Origin: Natrialba magadii ATCC 43099
Lineage (GTDB): Archaea > Halobacteriota > Halobacteria > Halobacteriales > Natrialbaceae
Length of the DNA: 64,000 nt
NCBI RefSeq assembly: GCF_000025625.1
Contig: NC_013923.1
Location: forward strand, 186,001 to 250,000
Reading direction: 5' to 3'
Shown: positions 52,944 through 64,000 of the stretch, piece by piece
Layout of the letters: each line of letters opens with the position of its first letter
How positions within the stretch are numbered: the stretch's first letter is position 1
The notes under the pieces: model-generated
The model's input: only the letters and a program-made list of their open reading frames with translations
What the model was told of the DNA's origin: nothing
The model's database searches: none
Translations under genes and position numbers: made by a program

Positions 52944-53585
52944 CTATTCGTCGCCGTGACAGTACCGCCCGAAGTTCTCGAGGACCCGCGTCGCGTTCGA
53001 GTCCTCGAACGAGTGATCACCATCGGCCCAGTCGCTTGGTTCGTCGCGGACACGCTCGGTAAACTCGGGGTGGAACTGGACCGTCCAGATCGGTGCCTCG
53101 GCGTGTCGGCTACAGAAGTGTGCGTTGTACGCCGTCTGCGCGGTGGACTCGAGTGCATCGGCCGGATCGACGACGAGGTCGGCGTGCAGGACGGGGACGA
53201 CGGGGTCGAGGTCGGCCAGTGCGCGGTCGTCGCCAGCGGTGGACTCGAGTTCGACGAACGTCGCGCGTCGTTCGTCCTGTTCGACGATGCCGCCGAGCGC
53301 CTGATGGATGAGCTGGTGGCCGAAGCAGACGCCGAGCAACGGCACGTTTTCGTCGCGACAGCGGCGGACGAGTGTTTCGGCTGGCTCGATCCAGTCGGCG
53401 TGCTCGTCGTCGTAGACGCTTGCAGTACTACCAGACAGGATGACGCCATCGTACGGTTCCAGATCCGGCTGCACCGGCTTGTCGACGAAGACGCGATATT
53501 CCGTCTCACCCGGTGTGAGGCGGGCGATTTCGGGGGCGAGGTAGCGGTAGTCGGGTTGCACTTCCAGGTCGAGGACGAGTATCAT
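52944..53585 (-). CDS. class I glutamine amidotransferase (GuaA-like)
   Basis: A 213-residue hydrolase with the complete class I triad: C87 in GVCFGHQL, H172 and E174 in VQFHPEF. Such stand-alone domains hydrolyse a gamma-glutamyl amide. In gamma-glutamylated amine pathways a related hydrolase (PuuD-type) removes the glutamyl group, although this protein resembles the GMP synthase glutaminase more than PuuD. It lies upstream of the aminotransferase, 135 bp apart on the same strand. A separate guaA-associated role cannot be excluded. Confidence 0.85.
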   Translation of the reverse strand: MILVLDLEVQPDYRYLAPEIARLTPGETEYRVFVDKPVQPDLEPYDGVILSGSTASVYDDEHADWIEPAETLVRRCRDENVPLLGVCFGHQLIHQALGGIVEQDERRATFVELESTAGDDRALADLDPVVPVLHADLVVDPADALESTAQTAYNAHFCSRHAEAPIWTVQFHPEFTERVRDEPSDWADGDHSFEDSNATRVLENFGRYCHGDE

Positions 53586-53897
53586 TGGTCAACACATAGT
53601 GTGGGTCCGTAATGATTCTGACGGGAAGCGGTGTCGTGAGAAGGTGGTCGGCGGAGTGAGTGGAGCGGGTTGGCGTCGTGGTGTTCGTGATCGGTGCAGT
53701 GACTGCGGTGAGCGGAGCGGTTGGCGTCGTGATGTGCGTGGTAGGTGTAGTGACTGCGGTGAGCGCAATGAGTGTAGCGAGCGAGGTGGGCGTATGAAAC
53801 GTGCGTGGTAAGCAAGATAGCCAACACGAGAGGTGCGTTTATGTATGTCTATGACACACAATCTCACGAACCGACTGAGACGGTCGGCACCAACCCA
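53586..53897. other. 312-bp gap between glutamine amidotransferase and second FAD oxidoreductase
   Basis: The two genes diverge from here. A 51-52 bp tandem repeat fills 53656-53758. Upstream in-frame ATGs for the FAD gene (53805, 53841) exist, but the sequence before 53898 lacks family similarity. Confidence 0.6.
53656..53758. repeat. 51-52 bp tandem repeat, two copies
   Basis: Copies at 53656-53707 and 53708-53758 start with GTGAG and end with GACTGCG; a partial third begins at 53759. It is imperfect but clearly one unit. Confidence 0.85.
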
Positions 53898-55055
53898 ATG
53901 ACAGAACACATCCTCATCGTTGGAGGCGGTATCGCAGGACTCAGCGCAGCTCGTGAACTGGCACCGGATCACGACGTGACGGTACTCGAGCGCGACGCGA
54001 TTGCAAGCGGCGCAACCGGTCACGCATCGGGGCTGGTTAGCGTGGTTGCAGACTACGCCGAGCGGCGGGAAGCCGCCCGCTACTCGATTGAATCGTTCCG
54101 GGAGTTCGACGGCACTGGCCAGTTCTCGTTTCACGAGCGGCCGTTCGTCCAGCTGCGGACGACACCGGAGCTTCCGGGGCTACGCGAGGAGGCCGCAGAC
54201 TTCCGGGACGACGGCTTTGCGGTGACGGCACACGACGGTGCGTCTCTCGCGGACCGCTATCCTGACATGTTCGATACGTCGGCACACGCTGGCGCGGTCG
54301 TCTTCGACGACGCCGGCTGGGTCGATCCGTACACGTACGCGGCCACGTTGGCAGACGAAGCGGTAAGCGAGGGCGCGGAGATACGGACGAACACCGAGGT
54401 AACCGAGCTCATCGTCGATGGCGGAACTGCTCGCGGGGTTCGCACCGACGACGGCGAAGTCCGCGCCGACCAGGTCGTCGTCGCCGCAGGCTGGCGCACG
54501 CCGGACCTCGCCGGCGTGGACCTCCCGGTTCGTCCGTTCCGCTACCAGACGGCCAACCTCGAGACAGGGGCCGAGATTAGTGACTATCCGATCGCCTGGG
54601 ACCAGGAGTCACGGCTCTACTGGCGGCCCGAACACAACGGCGACCTCCACGTGGGTGGCGGGGCCTACTACGTTTCCGAGCCGGGTTCGATCCGGTCGAC
54701 GACAGTCGAGGGATTCAAACGGCTCGTCGCCGGGACGATTCCGGACCGGCTCCCGGCGTTGACCGACGCACGATTCGCAACCGACGACACCTGCCCCTCC
54801 GGGGATGCCGCAACGCCGGACCACCTTCCGATCATCGACTCACCGTCGAACGGACCGACAGGGCTCGTCGTCGCGACCGGACTCCACGGCTTCGGCATCA
54901 TGGCCGGGCCGGCTGTCGGCCGCGCGATTCGCGCACACGTCACCGATGAGGACGCCCCGTTCCCGCTGGAGCCGTACCGAGCCGACCGATTCGAACCGGA
55001 TCCGTCGTGGGAGTTTCCCTACATCGCGCCGACGGCAGCTGAAACTGGTCCGTAG
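53898..55055 (+). CDS. FAD-dependent amine/amino-acid oxidoreductase (DAO family), second copy
   Basis: A 385-residue flavoprotein. HILIVGGGIAGLSAARELAPDHDV is the FAD-binding motif, VVVAAGWRTPDL the second strand, and ATGLHGFGIMAGPAVGRAI the C-terminal loop. It is similar to the protein at 50045 along its length (shared WVDPYTYA/FVDPYTFA and RPEHNGD), so the two arose by duplication and may act on different steps or substrates. The start at 53898 is chosen because the first strand begins there. It is convergent with the glutamine-synthetase-like gene. Confidence 0.88.
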   Translation: MTEHILIVGGGIAGLSAARELAPDHDVTVLERDAIASGATGHASGLVSVVADYAERREAARYSIESFREFDGTGQFSFHERPFVQLRTTPELPGLREEAADFRDDGFAVTAHDGASLADRYPDMFDTSAHAGAVVFDDAGWVDPYTYAATLADEAVSEGAEIRTNTEVTELIVDGGTARGVRTDDGEVRADQVVVAAGWRTPDLAGVDLPVRPFRYQTANLETGAEISDYPIAWDQESRLYWRPEHNGDLHVGGGAYYVSEPGSIRSTTVEGFKRLVAGTIPDRLPALTDARFATDDTCPSGDAATPDHLPIIDSPSNGPTGLVVATGLHGFGIMAGPAVGRAIRAHVTDEDAPFPLEPYRADRFEPDPSWEFPYIAPTAAETGP

Positions 55056-55158
55056 CCGGACCAACGTTGAGCAGTATTGCTTCGAATCAGGACCAAAACT
55101 GTCGTGAACCGCAACCTCGGCATCGACCGCAGCGACAGCGAGAGTGGCCGACCACGAG

Positions 55159-56520
55159 CTACAGTATCTCGATGTACTCGTCTCGCTCCCACGCCGTCGT
55201 CTGGCTGTAAAAGCGCTCGATCTCGTGGCGCTTCTGTGCGGCATACTCGGAGACGACATCTTCGCCCAAATATTCCGTGAGTACCTCATCGGCCTCCAGA
55301 CGGACGATCGCCTCTCGCGGCGACTGGGGCAGCGTCGGTCGTGACCCGGACGGGTCCCCCTCCGACGGTGCGGGCGGCTCGAGTTCGGCCTCCAGGCCGT
55401 GCAGTCCCGCAGCCAACGTCGCCGCGACGACAAGATAGGGGTTGGCGTCGGCACTCGAGATGCGATTCTCGACGCGGGTCGTTCCGTGCCCGGGGACGCG
55501 TATCGCTGTCATCCGATTTCCATAGCCCCAGGAGGCTGAATAGGGCGCGAACGTACCCGGCTGGTAGCGTTTGAATCCGTTGAGGTTCGGCGTCCCGAGC
55601 GCGGCGAGTGCATCGGCGTGTTCGAGGAGCCCGCCAACGAAGTGTCGCCCCTGCTCTGAGAGGTCGCCGTCGGTCCCTTCGAGGACGTTCTCGCCGTCGT
55701 CGAAGAGACTCACGTGGAGATGGTAGCCGCTCCCGGCCCGGTCGGTGAACGGTTTCGCCATAAACGTCGCGTGCTGGTCACAGGCTGTCGCTGCGTGCTT
55801 GACGAGTTCCTTGAACCGAAACGTCCGGTCGGCCTGGCCGAGCGGGTCGCCGTGCTTGAAGAGAATCTCGATCTGTCCAGCGCCGAACTCGTGATGGACG
55901 GTCGTGAGATCCAGTCCAAACGCTGACGCCCAGTCGTAGACGCAGTCGTAGAACGGAGACACCTCCTCCGTCGCCCGCGTGAGATTCTCGTGCTTGTCAC
56001 TCGTCGCTGGAACATAGTTCGTCCCCGTTTGGGTTCCTGCTCGCATCTCGTCGCTGCCGTTGCTATTCCCCACCTCACCGACCGACTCGAGAAGGAAGCA
56101 CTCGAGTTCACTGCCGACAGACGCATCGAGTCCGAACTCGGTGATCTGTTCGGCGACGGACTGGAGGACGGTTCGTGGAGCGCCGGGGACCGACTGGCCC
56201 CGAAACTCGAAGTCGCAGATGACCCGGACAGCGTCGTCGCGCCAGGGGACACGTCGGCAGGTTCGTGGATCTGGATGGACGAGTGCGTCGGCGTAGTCGA
56301 TCTCGTCGCCGTACTTCGACCCCTCTACAACGTCGCTTCGAGGCGTCTGTGTGAGTAAGGCGAGGTTCATCGTGAACCCGTCCTCCCAGGAGTCGAGGAA
56401 GTAGTCCGCATCGAGCTGCTTCGACCGGGACAGGCCGTTCAGGTCGGGAAATTCGATGAACACGTGATTAATGTCGTCGGCCTGCACCATCGACTCGAGC
56501 CGCGCTTCCGTGTCAGTCAT
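55159..56520 (-). CDS. glutamine-synthetase-like ligase, probable gamma-glutamyl-amine synthetase
   Basis: A 453-residue GS-fold enzyme joining glutamate to an amine with ATP. Metal and substrate elements include SELECFLL, HHEFGAGQIEI and YHLHVSLF, and PYLVVAATLAAGLHGLE near the C-terminus. The length and these segments resemble the GlnT/PuuA/GmaS side of the family more than GlnA. It lies in an amine cluster, divergent from a Pot-type importer. A Ser/Gly/Asn-rich insert follows LLESVGEVG. The substrate is probably an amine imported by that system (inference). Confidence 0.86.
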   Translation of the reverse strand: MTDTEARLESMVQADDINHVFIEFPDLNGLSRSKQLDADYFLDSWEDGFTMNLALLTQTPRSDVVEGSKYGDEIDYADALVHPDPRTCRRVPWRDDAVRVICDFEFRGQSVPGAPRTVLQSVAEQITEFGLDASVGSELECFLLESVGEVGNSNGSDEMRAGTQTGTNYVPATSDKHENLTRATEEVSPFYDCVYDWASAFGLDLTTVHHEFGAGQIEILFKHGDPLGQADRTFRFKELVKHAATACDQHATFMAKPFTDRAGSGYHLHVSLFDDGENVLEGTDGDLSEQGRHFVGGLLEHADALAALGTPNLNGFKRYQPGTFAPYSASWGYGNRMTAIRVPGHGTTRVENRISSADANPYLVVAATLAAGLHGLEAELEPPAPSEGDPSGSRPTLPQSPREAIVRLEADEVLTEYLGEDVVSEYAAQKRHEIERFYSQTTAWERDEYIEIL

Positions 56521-56693
56521 TGTCAGTACTGAAACGGGGTAGACACCTTAAAAATATGGGTGCTCTCGGCCAGCATCGCTGACGCTGTTGCTTTCGAGAT
56601 GAATTATATCCAATCACTATCGGGGACTGCCAATTCACGTTCAGACCCTCCCCTAGTTATTAATACTCCTGTTTCATACGACCATGTGTTGAC

Positions 56694-57755
56694 ATGCCAA
56701 TTGGTAAGCAATCACGTAGGCGGTTTCTCACCGCAACGGGTGGTGCTGCGGCACTGGGAACAGTTGCAGGGTGTCTTGGTGGTGACGACGACGACGTCGT
56801 GAACTACTTCAGCTGGGGGGCGTACATCGACGACAGCTGGATTCAGCCGTTCGAGGAGGATACAGGGATCACGGTTAACACCGAGACTTACGAGTCGAAC
56901 GCCGACGCGATCAACCAGATCGAGACCTCTCCAGAGGGAACGTACGACGTCTGGACGCCGTCCGCGCCAGGCGCAGACTTCGAGCGTGCATATCGGAACG
57001 ACCTCCTCGATCCGATCGACCTGGATAACGTCCCCGGCTGGGACGAGTACATCTTCGAGGAGATGAAGCTCGACGACTTCTGGTTCGACGACGAACTCTA
57101 CGCCGTCCCGATGACGTTCGGGTTCGACGGCGCAATCTACAACCACGAGGAGGTCGGCGATCTCGGCGACGAGATCAGCTACGACGTGCTCTGGGACGAC
57201 GAGTACGCCGGCGAGATCACGAGCCGAGACGACGCGGCGACGCAGATTTGGACCGCAGCGAAGTACCTCGACCAGGATCCGGACGAGCCCGAGGATCTGG
57301 AGGCGGTCGAGGACGCGCTGAACGAACACGTCGACCTGGTGAACACCTACTGGACCTCCTCTGCGGAGTCGATCCAGATCTTCCAGCAGGGCGAGGCGTC
57401 GATTGGGACATCGTGGGACGGTGCCTACCACCGCCTCGCGGCGGAGGACGAACCGGTCTCGCTGGCCTTCTGGGAGGAAGGAACTATCGGCTGGATCGAC
57501 TCGTTCTGTATCGCCCGCGGCTCGGAGAACAAAGAAGAAGCCGAGCAGTTCATCGACTACATGGTCTCCGAAGTCCCCCGGGCGTGGTTCGAGGGGCCGG
57601 AGTACATTGTCGTCTCCGACGCGGTCGATTACACCGACGAGGAACTCGACCAGTACAACCTCGAGATGGCACTCGAGAACACCGAGTTCCCGGCGTACAA
57701 CGACGACGATCAGATCCAGACCTACGACGAGATTTGGACGGACGTCACCGTCTAA
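56694..57755 (+). CDS. ABC transporter substrate-binding lipoprotein (PotD/spermidine-putrescine-type)
   Basis: A 353-residue receptor. The Tat motif SRRRFL is at residues 7-12, a hydrophobic h-region follows, and the lipobox VAGC puts the lipidated cysteine at C27, so the protein is exported folded and anchored outside the membrane. The mature part has the periplasmic-binding-protein type II fold with NYFSWGAYIDDSWIQPFEE near its start, as in PotD-like receptors. Very high Asp/Glu content is typical of extracellular haloarchaeal proteins. It is the first gene of a four-gene importer operon, with 22 bp to the ATPase. Confidence 0.9.
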   Translation: MPIGKQSRRRFLTATGGAAALGTVAGCLGGDDDDVVNYFSWGAYIDDSWIQPFEEDTGITVNTETYESNADAINQIETSPEGTYDVWTPSAPGADFERAYRNDLLDPIDLDNVPGWDEYIFEEMKLDDFWFDDELYAVPMTFGFDGAIYNHEEVGDLGDEISYDVLWDDEYAGEITSRDDAATQIWTAAKYLDQDPDEPEDLEAVEDALNEHVDLVNTYWTSSAESIQIFQQGEASIGTSWDGAYHRLAAEDEPVSLAFWEEGTIGWIDSFCIARGSENKEEAEQFIDYMVSEVPRAWFEGPEYIVVSDAVDYTDEELDQYNLEMALENTEFPAYNDDDQIQTYDEIWTDVTV

Positions 57756-57777
57756 TCGCTGAGAGGGTATTCTACGT

Positions 57778-58854
57778 ATGACTTCAACACTACACGTCGA
57801 TTCCGTGACGAAGGATTTCGGCAGCGTTCGCGCAGTCGAAGATGTCAGCTTCACCGTCGATGAGGGGAAGTTTGTGACCTTGCTCGGTCCCTCCGGGTGT
57901 GGCAAGACGACGACACTGCGGATGATCGCCGGCTTCGAGACGCCGACGGAGGGTCGCGTGCGTCTCGGTGACCACGACATCACCATGGAAGAGCCGTATC
58001 TACGACCGACGAGTATGGTCTTTCAGAGCTACGCATTGTTCCCGCACAAGACGGTCGGCGAGAACGTCGGCTTCGGGCTGAAGATGCGCGACGTTCCTGC
58101 TGACGAGCGATCCGACCGGATCGCGAAGATGCTCGATCTGATCGAGTTGCCGGGGATCGAAGACCGCGGCATCGACGAACTCTCCGGCGGACAACAACAG
58201 CGCGTTGCGCTGGCGCGAGCGCTGATCACCGAACCCGAGGTGCTGTTGCTCGACGAGCCACTCGGCGCGCTCGACCTGAAACTGCGAAAGAACATGCAAG
58301 TCGAACTGAAGAATCTGCAGGAGGAACTCGGCATCACGTTCGTCTACGTCACTCACGATCAGGAAGAAGCGCTGACGATGAGCGACGAGATTATCATCCT
58401 CAACGAGGGCGAAATCGAACAACGCGGCACGCCGACGGAAATCTACGAGAGCCCACGAACCAGGTTCGTCGCCGACTTCATCGGCGACACGAATCTGCTC
58501 GACGGCACCTACGTCGAGAACGGGAACGCTGCCATCGTCGAGTGTGGAAGCGTCGATGTCCCGATCGACTCGCTCTCTGCGGCCACGGACGGCCAGTCGC
58601 TTTCCGTGTCCATTCGCCCGGAGAAGATCGCACTCGGCGATGGGGCAGGGAACGGGAACGGAAACTCCGTGACACTCCGCGGCGAAGTCGAGGACGTCAT
58701 CTACCAGGGGAACGTCGCAAAAGTGCACGTCACCATCGACGGCACCGAACTCGTCCTCGAACAGCAGGTGATCGACACGGTCAACCTCCCGACGCCAGGC
58801 AGCGAGTGTACGATCAGTTGGGATCAGGAGAACACCAATGTCCTCACAGGATGA
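57778..58854 (+). CDS. ABC transporter ATPase (PotA-like)
   Basis: A 358-residue cytoplasmic ATPase of a Pot-type importer. Walker A GPSGCGKTT is at residues 37-45, the Q-loop is in MVFQSYALFPH, the signature is LSGGQQQR, Walker B is LLLDEPLGALD, and the H-loop is VTHDQEEAL. The last 120 residues form the TOBE regulatory domain, with a Gly/Asn-rich stretch (about residues 288-300). Its end overlaps the start of the first permease by 17 bp. Confidence 0.94.
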   Translation: MTSTLHVDSVTKDFGSVRAVEDVSFTVDEGKFVTLLGPSGCGKTTTLRMIAGFETPTEGRVRLGDHDITMEEPYLRPTSMVFQSYALFPHKTVGENVGFGLKMRDVPADERSDRIAKMLDLIELPGIEDRGIDELSGGQQQRVALARALITEPEVLLLDEPLGALDLKLRKNMQVELKNLQEELGITFVYVTHDQEEALTMSDEIIILNEGEIEQRGTPTEIYESPRTRFVADFIGDTNLLDGTYVENGNAAIVECGSVDVPIDSLSAATDGQSLSVSIRPEKIALGDGAGNGNGNSVTLRGEVEDVIYQGNVAKVHVTIDGTELVLEQQVIDTVNLPTPGSECTISWDQENTNVLTG

Positions 58855-59818
58855 CGTCGCTACGGATCCGGTCCGCTCTCAGCGAACACCGGAAACCGGC
58901 ACGCTTCGCGAGCGGATACTCGAGTGGGCAGACAGCGAGGTGTTCAAGGGCTCGATCAGCCTCGGCCCGGTCCTCATCCTGCTGACCGTCTTTTACGCGG
59001 TTCCCGTCGCGTTGCTGTTGATCTACAGTATCTTCGTCGAGGATCCGTTCGCGTCGGGGCTGACGTTCGAACACTTCGGACGGTTCATCGATGTCTCGGC
59101 GATCACGTCGCTGCAGTTCGGTGAGTTGTCCTACGTGCGGTTGCTGGGCCGATCGATCGGGATCGCCGTCATCGTGACGGTGTTGTCGCTCGTGATCTCG
59201 TATCCGATCACCTACTACCTCGGACAGTACGCACCCGAACGCTGGAAGATCGCGCTCGTGATGCTCGTGATTATCCCGTTCTGGACGTCCTACCTGATCC
59301 GGACGTACGCGTGGATTCCGATCCTCTCGAACAACGGGTTCATCAACAGCGCGCTCACGACGGTGGGCTTACCGACGTTACCGCTGTTGAACAACTATAT
59401 CGGGAGTATCATCGGGCTCGTCTACGTCTTCGTCCCGTTCACGATCCTGCCACTGTACGCGAGTATGGAGGGACTCGATTCGTCGCTGATCGAAGCAGCA
59501 CGCGACCTCGGTGCTTCGCGCTGGGAAGCGTTCCGTGAAGTCGTCTTCCCGCTCACGCTCCCTGGGGCGCTCGCCGGTGGCGTCTTCGTCTTCATCAAGA
59601 CCGCAGCGGCGTACGTGACGCCCTCGCTGCTCGGCGGGACCAGTGGCCGAATGTACGCGCAGGTGATCGAAAACCAGTTCGGCACCGCGTTTAACTGGAA
59701 CTTCGGCGCTGCGCTAGCGGTGATTCTGGTCGTGGTCGTCCTCGGAACGATCTGGATCGCTATGCGGTGGGGAATCGACGTCAAAGGCTCTCGTGGCCTT
59801 GGCGGAGGTGGCCTATGA
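58838..59818 (+). CDS. ABC transporter permease (PotB-like)
   Basis: A 326-residue membrane protein with six or seven helices. The EAA loop contacting the ATPase is in EAARDLGASRWEAFREVVFPLTLPGALAG near residue 225. The first 40 residues are a hydrophilic extension. It overlaps the ATPase gene by 17 bp and the second permease by 4 bp (ATGA), so translation is coupled. Confidence 0.93.
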   Translation: MSSQDDVATDPVRSQRTPETGTLRERILEWADSEVFKGSISLGPVLILLTVFYAVPVALLLIYSIFVEDPFASGLTFEHFGRFIDVSAITSLQFGELSYVRLLGRSIGIAVIVTVLSLVISYPITYYLGQYAPERWKIALVMLVIIPFWTSYLIRTYAWIPILSNNGFINSALTTVGLPTLPLLNNYIGSIIGLVYVFVPFTILPLYASMEGLDSSLIEAARDLGASRWEAFREVVFPLTLPGALAGGVFVFIKTAAAYVTPSLLGGTSGRMYAQVIENQFGTAFNWNFGAALAVILVVVVLGTIWIAMRWGIDVKGSRGLGGGGL

Positions 59819-60636
59819 GCGTTGCCGACTCCATCCGCGATCGGGTCGGCTCCGATTCAGATCCCAACGACGGTGCCGGGAGCGGGTTGAAACTCGTGAC
59901 GTTGCTCACGTACCTGTTCCTCTACGGTCCGATTCTCGTCGTCGTCCTCATGTCGTTCGACGCCGGCCGATACGGGCTGCGCTGGGACTTTACGACCGAG
60001 TGGTACGCGAGCCTCGCGACTCGAAGCGACCTGATCGACTCGCTGTGGCTGAGCATCCAGATCGGCATCGTGGTGATGATCATCTCGACGGTGCTGGCAG
60101 TCGTTGCAGCGTTCGGCCTCTCACGATTCGACTGGCCGAAGCGAAAGGGACCGATCGCGACCTACCTCATCTTCGTCCCGCTCACGCTGCCGATCATCAT
60201 CTACGGGATTGGGCTGTACGTCTTCTTCACACAGCTCGGGATCGGCCGTGGCTTCTTCCCGATCGTCGTCGGCCACGTGCTCTACACGTTGCCGTTCGCG
60301 ACGCTCGTGGTCGGTGCAGGCGTCATCGGCCTCGACCGGACACTCGAGGAGGCCGCGATGGATCTCGGCGCGGACCCGCTGACGACGTTCCGCGAGGTGA
60401 CGCTGCCGGCACTAATGCCGAACATCGTGGCGGCGGCGCTGTTCTCCTTTACGCTCTCGTTCGACGAGTTCCTCATCTCGTTCTTCGTCAGCGGCGGCGG
60501 TGCAGTGCCGCTGCCAGTCCGTATCTGGGGCATGGTTCGAGCGGACATCGAGCCAGAAGTGTACGCAATCAGCGTGGTCGTGTTGCTCATCAGCATCGCC
60601 ATCGCGGGGATGGCGACGCGGCTGCGGCGGTTCTAA
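59815..60636 (+). CDS. ABC transporter permease (PotC-like)
   Basis: A 273-residue membrane protein with six or seven helices; EAAMDLGADPLTTFREVTLPALMPNI is its EAA loop. The start at 59815 is fixed by the ATGA overlap with the first permease and by the MSVADS N-terminus. It completes a receptor-ATPase-permease-permease operon for polyamines or a related cation. Convergent with the flavin oxidoreductase, 15 bp apart. Confidence 0.93.
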   Translation: MSVADSIRDRVGSDSDPNDGAGSGLKLVTLLTYLFLYGPILVVVLMSFDAGRYGLRWDFTTEWYASLATRSDLIDSLWLSIQIGIVVMIISTVLAVVAAFGLSRFDWPKRKGPIATYLIFVPLTLPIIIYGIGLYVFFTQLGIGRGFFPIVVGHVLYTLPFATLVVGAGVIGLDRTLEEAAMDLGADPLTTFREVTLPALMPNIVAAALFSFTLSFDEFLISFFVSGGGAVPLPVRIWGMVRADIEPEVYAISVVVLLISIAIAGMATRLRRF

Positions 60637-60651
60637 CGACAAACGGGACCG

Positions 60652-62670
<2,019 letters not shown>

Positions 62671-62774
62671 ACCTGCATCTTGGTATCATACAACACAAAT
62701 GTATCGACAGCCGTGACAGACCGACAACGCATCACGGCCATAACTGCTATGCCAGTATCACATAACCTACAGAC

Positions 62775-64000
62775 ATGAGTGAACGTGGCGAACTGCAAAA
62801 CGTGGTCGAGCACACCGAGACCGTCCACGAGCGCATCGGTGAGACGGTCGCAGTAACCGAAACGCAGTCGACGGAACTCGCGGCGCTGCGCCGCGAGATC
62901 GACACGTTGAGTGCAACGATGGAGGAGGTTGCCTCGAGTGCGACCGAGGTCGAGACGCTAACCGAGGAGGCGTCCGACACTGCTTCGAGCGGCGTCGAAC
63001 GGAGCGAGAGGGTGAGCGAGCACGCCGATCAGGCATCTGCCGACGTCGAACGATTGCTGGACGCCGTCGAATCGGTCGGCGAACAGACCGACCGCGTCCA
63101 CGAAATCGTCGACATCATCGTCGATATTGCCACGCAAACGCACGTACTGGCACTCAATGCGAGTATCCAGGCTGCACACGCCGGTGAGTCAGGAGCCGGC
63201 TTCGCCATCGTCGCAGACGAGGTCAAAGCACTCGCCGAGGAGACGGAGTCGAACGCGACCGAGATCCGCTCGGTCCTCGACACGCTGACGACTGACATCG
63301 AGACCGGACTCGAACGCGGCACCGAGACGCAGGGATCCGTCGAGGAGATGGTTGCGCAGGTCGACGAGATGGCCGACGCGCTGGGCGAGATTCAGCGCGC
63401 CGTCGAACGCTCGAGCGACGGCGTCCGCGAGATTGCAGACGCGAACGACGATCAGGCCGTCAGCGTTTCCGAACTGGCGACGCGACTCAACACGGTTTCC
63501 GAGCAGGCCCAGACGGTCCAACAGGAGATGACAGCGGTCGACGCCGACGCAGACGCACAGCGCCAGCGGATTCGGCACATTACGTCCTTCGTGGACAACC
63601 TCCCCGGCTACGCCTACCGCAACGAGAATGAAAAGGGCTGGCCGGTGCAGTTCGCCTCCGAGGGTATTGCCGAACTGACCGGCTATACGTCGTCACAGCT
63701 CGTCAGCGGCGAGGTCTCCGTCGGCGACGACATCGTCCACGACGACGACCAGGCAGCGATCTGGGAAACCGTCCAGAAGCACCTCGACCGGCGCGACTCG
63801 TTCGCACTCGAGTACCGGATGAACACAGCCAGCGGAGACGTCATTCGCGTCCGCGAGCAGGGACGAGGGCGGTACGACGAGAACGGCGAGGTCGTCGCCA
63901 TCGAGGGCTACGTCTGGCGCGTTGACAACACCTACAAACAGATCGCACCGAAACGGTCTGCAGCGCACGACGGTGAGACGGAGCCAGCGCGCGAGCGCGA
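62775..64000 (+). CDS. soluble MCP-like chemoreceptor with C-terminal PAS domain, 3'-truncated by the window
   Basis: At least 408 residues, open at the window end. Residues 1-255 are a long coiled coil with a chemoreceptor signalling hairpin, whose tip reads QTHVLALNASIQAAHAGESGAGFAIVADEVKALAEE, compared with the usual DQTNLLALNAAIEAARAGE. Residues 265-385 are a PAS domain (VDNLPGYAYRNENEKGWPVQFASEGIAELTGYTSSQLV). No membrane helix is seen, so it is cytoplasmic. The signalling region precedes the sensory PAS domain, the reverse of most receptors. Coding begins at 62775, about 100 bp from the divergent flavoenzyme start. The end is outside the window. Confidence 0.85.
   Translation, partial: MSERGELQNVVEHTETVHERIGETVAVTETQSTELAALRREIDTLSATMEEVASSATEVETLTEEASDTASSGVERSERVSEHADQASADVERLLDAVESVGEQTDRVHEIVDIIVDIATQTHVLALNASIQAAHAGESGAGFAIVADEVKALAEETESNATEIRSVLDTLTTDIETGLERGTETQGSVEEMVAQVDEMADALGEIQRAVERSSDGVREIADANDDQAVSVSELATRLNTVSEQAQTVQQEMTAVDADADAQRQRIRHITSFVDNLPGYAYRNENEKGWPVQFASEGIAELTGYTSSQLVSGEVSVGDDIVHDDDQAAIWETVQKHLDRRDSFALEYRMNTASGDVIRVREQGRGRYDENGEVVAIEGYVWRVDNTYKQIAPKRSAAHDGETEPARER

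Noticed and set aside
53805-53897. N-terminal extension of the second FAD oxidoreductase from ATG 53805 or 53841
   Set aside because: The added residues lack family similarity, and the FAD-binding strand begins right after 53898.

Overview
The window is haloarchaeal chromosome. Nearly every predicted protein is rich in Asp and Glu, third codon positions are G/C-rich, and the families are typical of Halobacteria: ba3 oxidase, bat-type HTH regulator, halobacterial-type 2Fe-2S ferredoxin, ADP-dependent sugar kinase, Tat-lipoprotein ABC receptor and TreT. The gene set suggests a Natrialbales-like organism, but that placement is inference. I saw no rRNA, tRNA or CRISPR array.

Positions 1-32.4 kb are a respiration, stress and ion region. 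It starts with the 3' part of a ba3 cytochrome oxidase locus, then holds a DUF389 membrane protein, a GT2 glycosyltransferase, six universal stress protein (Usp) genes, a CBS protein with a ribosome-hibernation-like tail, a solitary TnpB element (6.66-8.12 kb), an E1-like enzyme, glycerol dehydrogenase, a lipid-kinase-like protein, a PAC2 protein, a ClC channel and a Ca2+-type P-ATPase. One Usp gene (14071-15318) is fused to a complete 2Fe-2S ferredoxin and is followed by an MsrQ-like heme membrane protein. Central carbon genes lie at 23.7-31.5 kb: a sulfatase, an ADP-dependent sugar kinase next to fructose bisphosphatase, PEP synthase and a sugar nucleotidyltransferase.

Positions 32.5-46 kb hold TreT, a bat-type regulator divergent from a complete hutUGIH histidine operon, an aldehyde dehydrogenase, a phosphohexomutase and a ROK sugar kinase. 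Positions 44.6-62.7 kb look like one catabolic island for an imported amine or N-methylated compound: two FAD amine-oxidoreductase-like proteins, a glutamine-synthetase-like ligase, a class I glutamine amidotransferase, a class III aminotransferase, an aldehyde dehydrogenase, a cupin, a GT1 glycosyltransferase, a Pot-type ABC importer and an FMN/4Fe-4S dehydrogenase. An IclR regulator sits inside, and a 17-bp palindrome occurs four times around it. The window ends in a soluble chemoreceptor-like protein with a C-terminal PAS domain.

Many different short tandem repeats run through the window. Several begin on the stop codons of genes, and three are in-frame hexanucleotide tracts inside proteins. 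Two 106-bp inverted-repeat elements (21.05 and 49.09 kb) form a MITE-like family.
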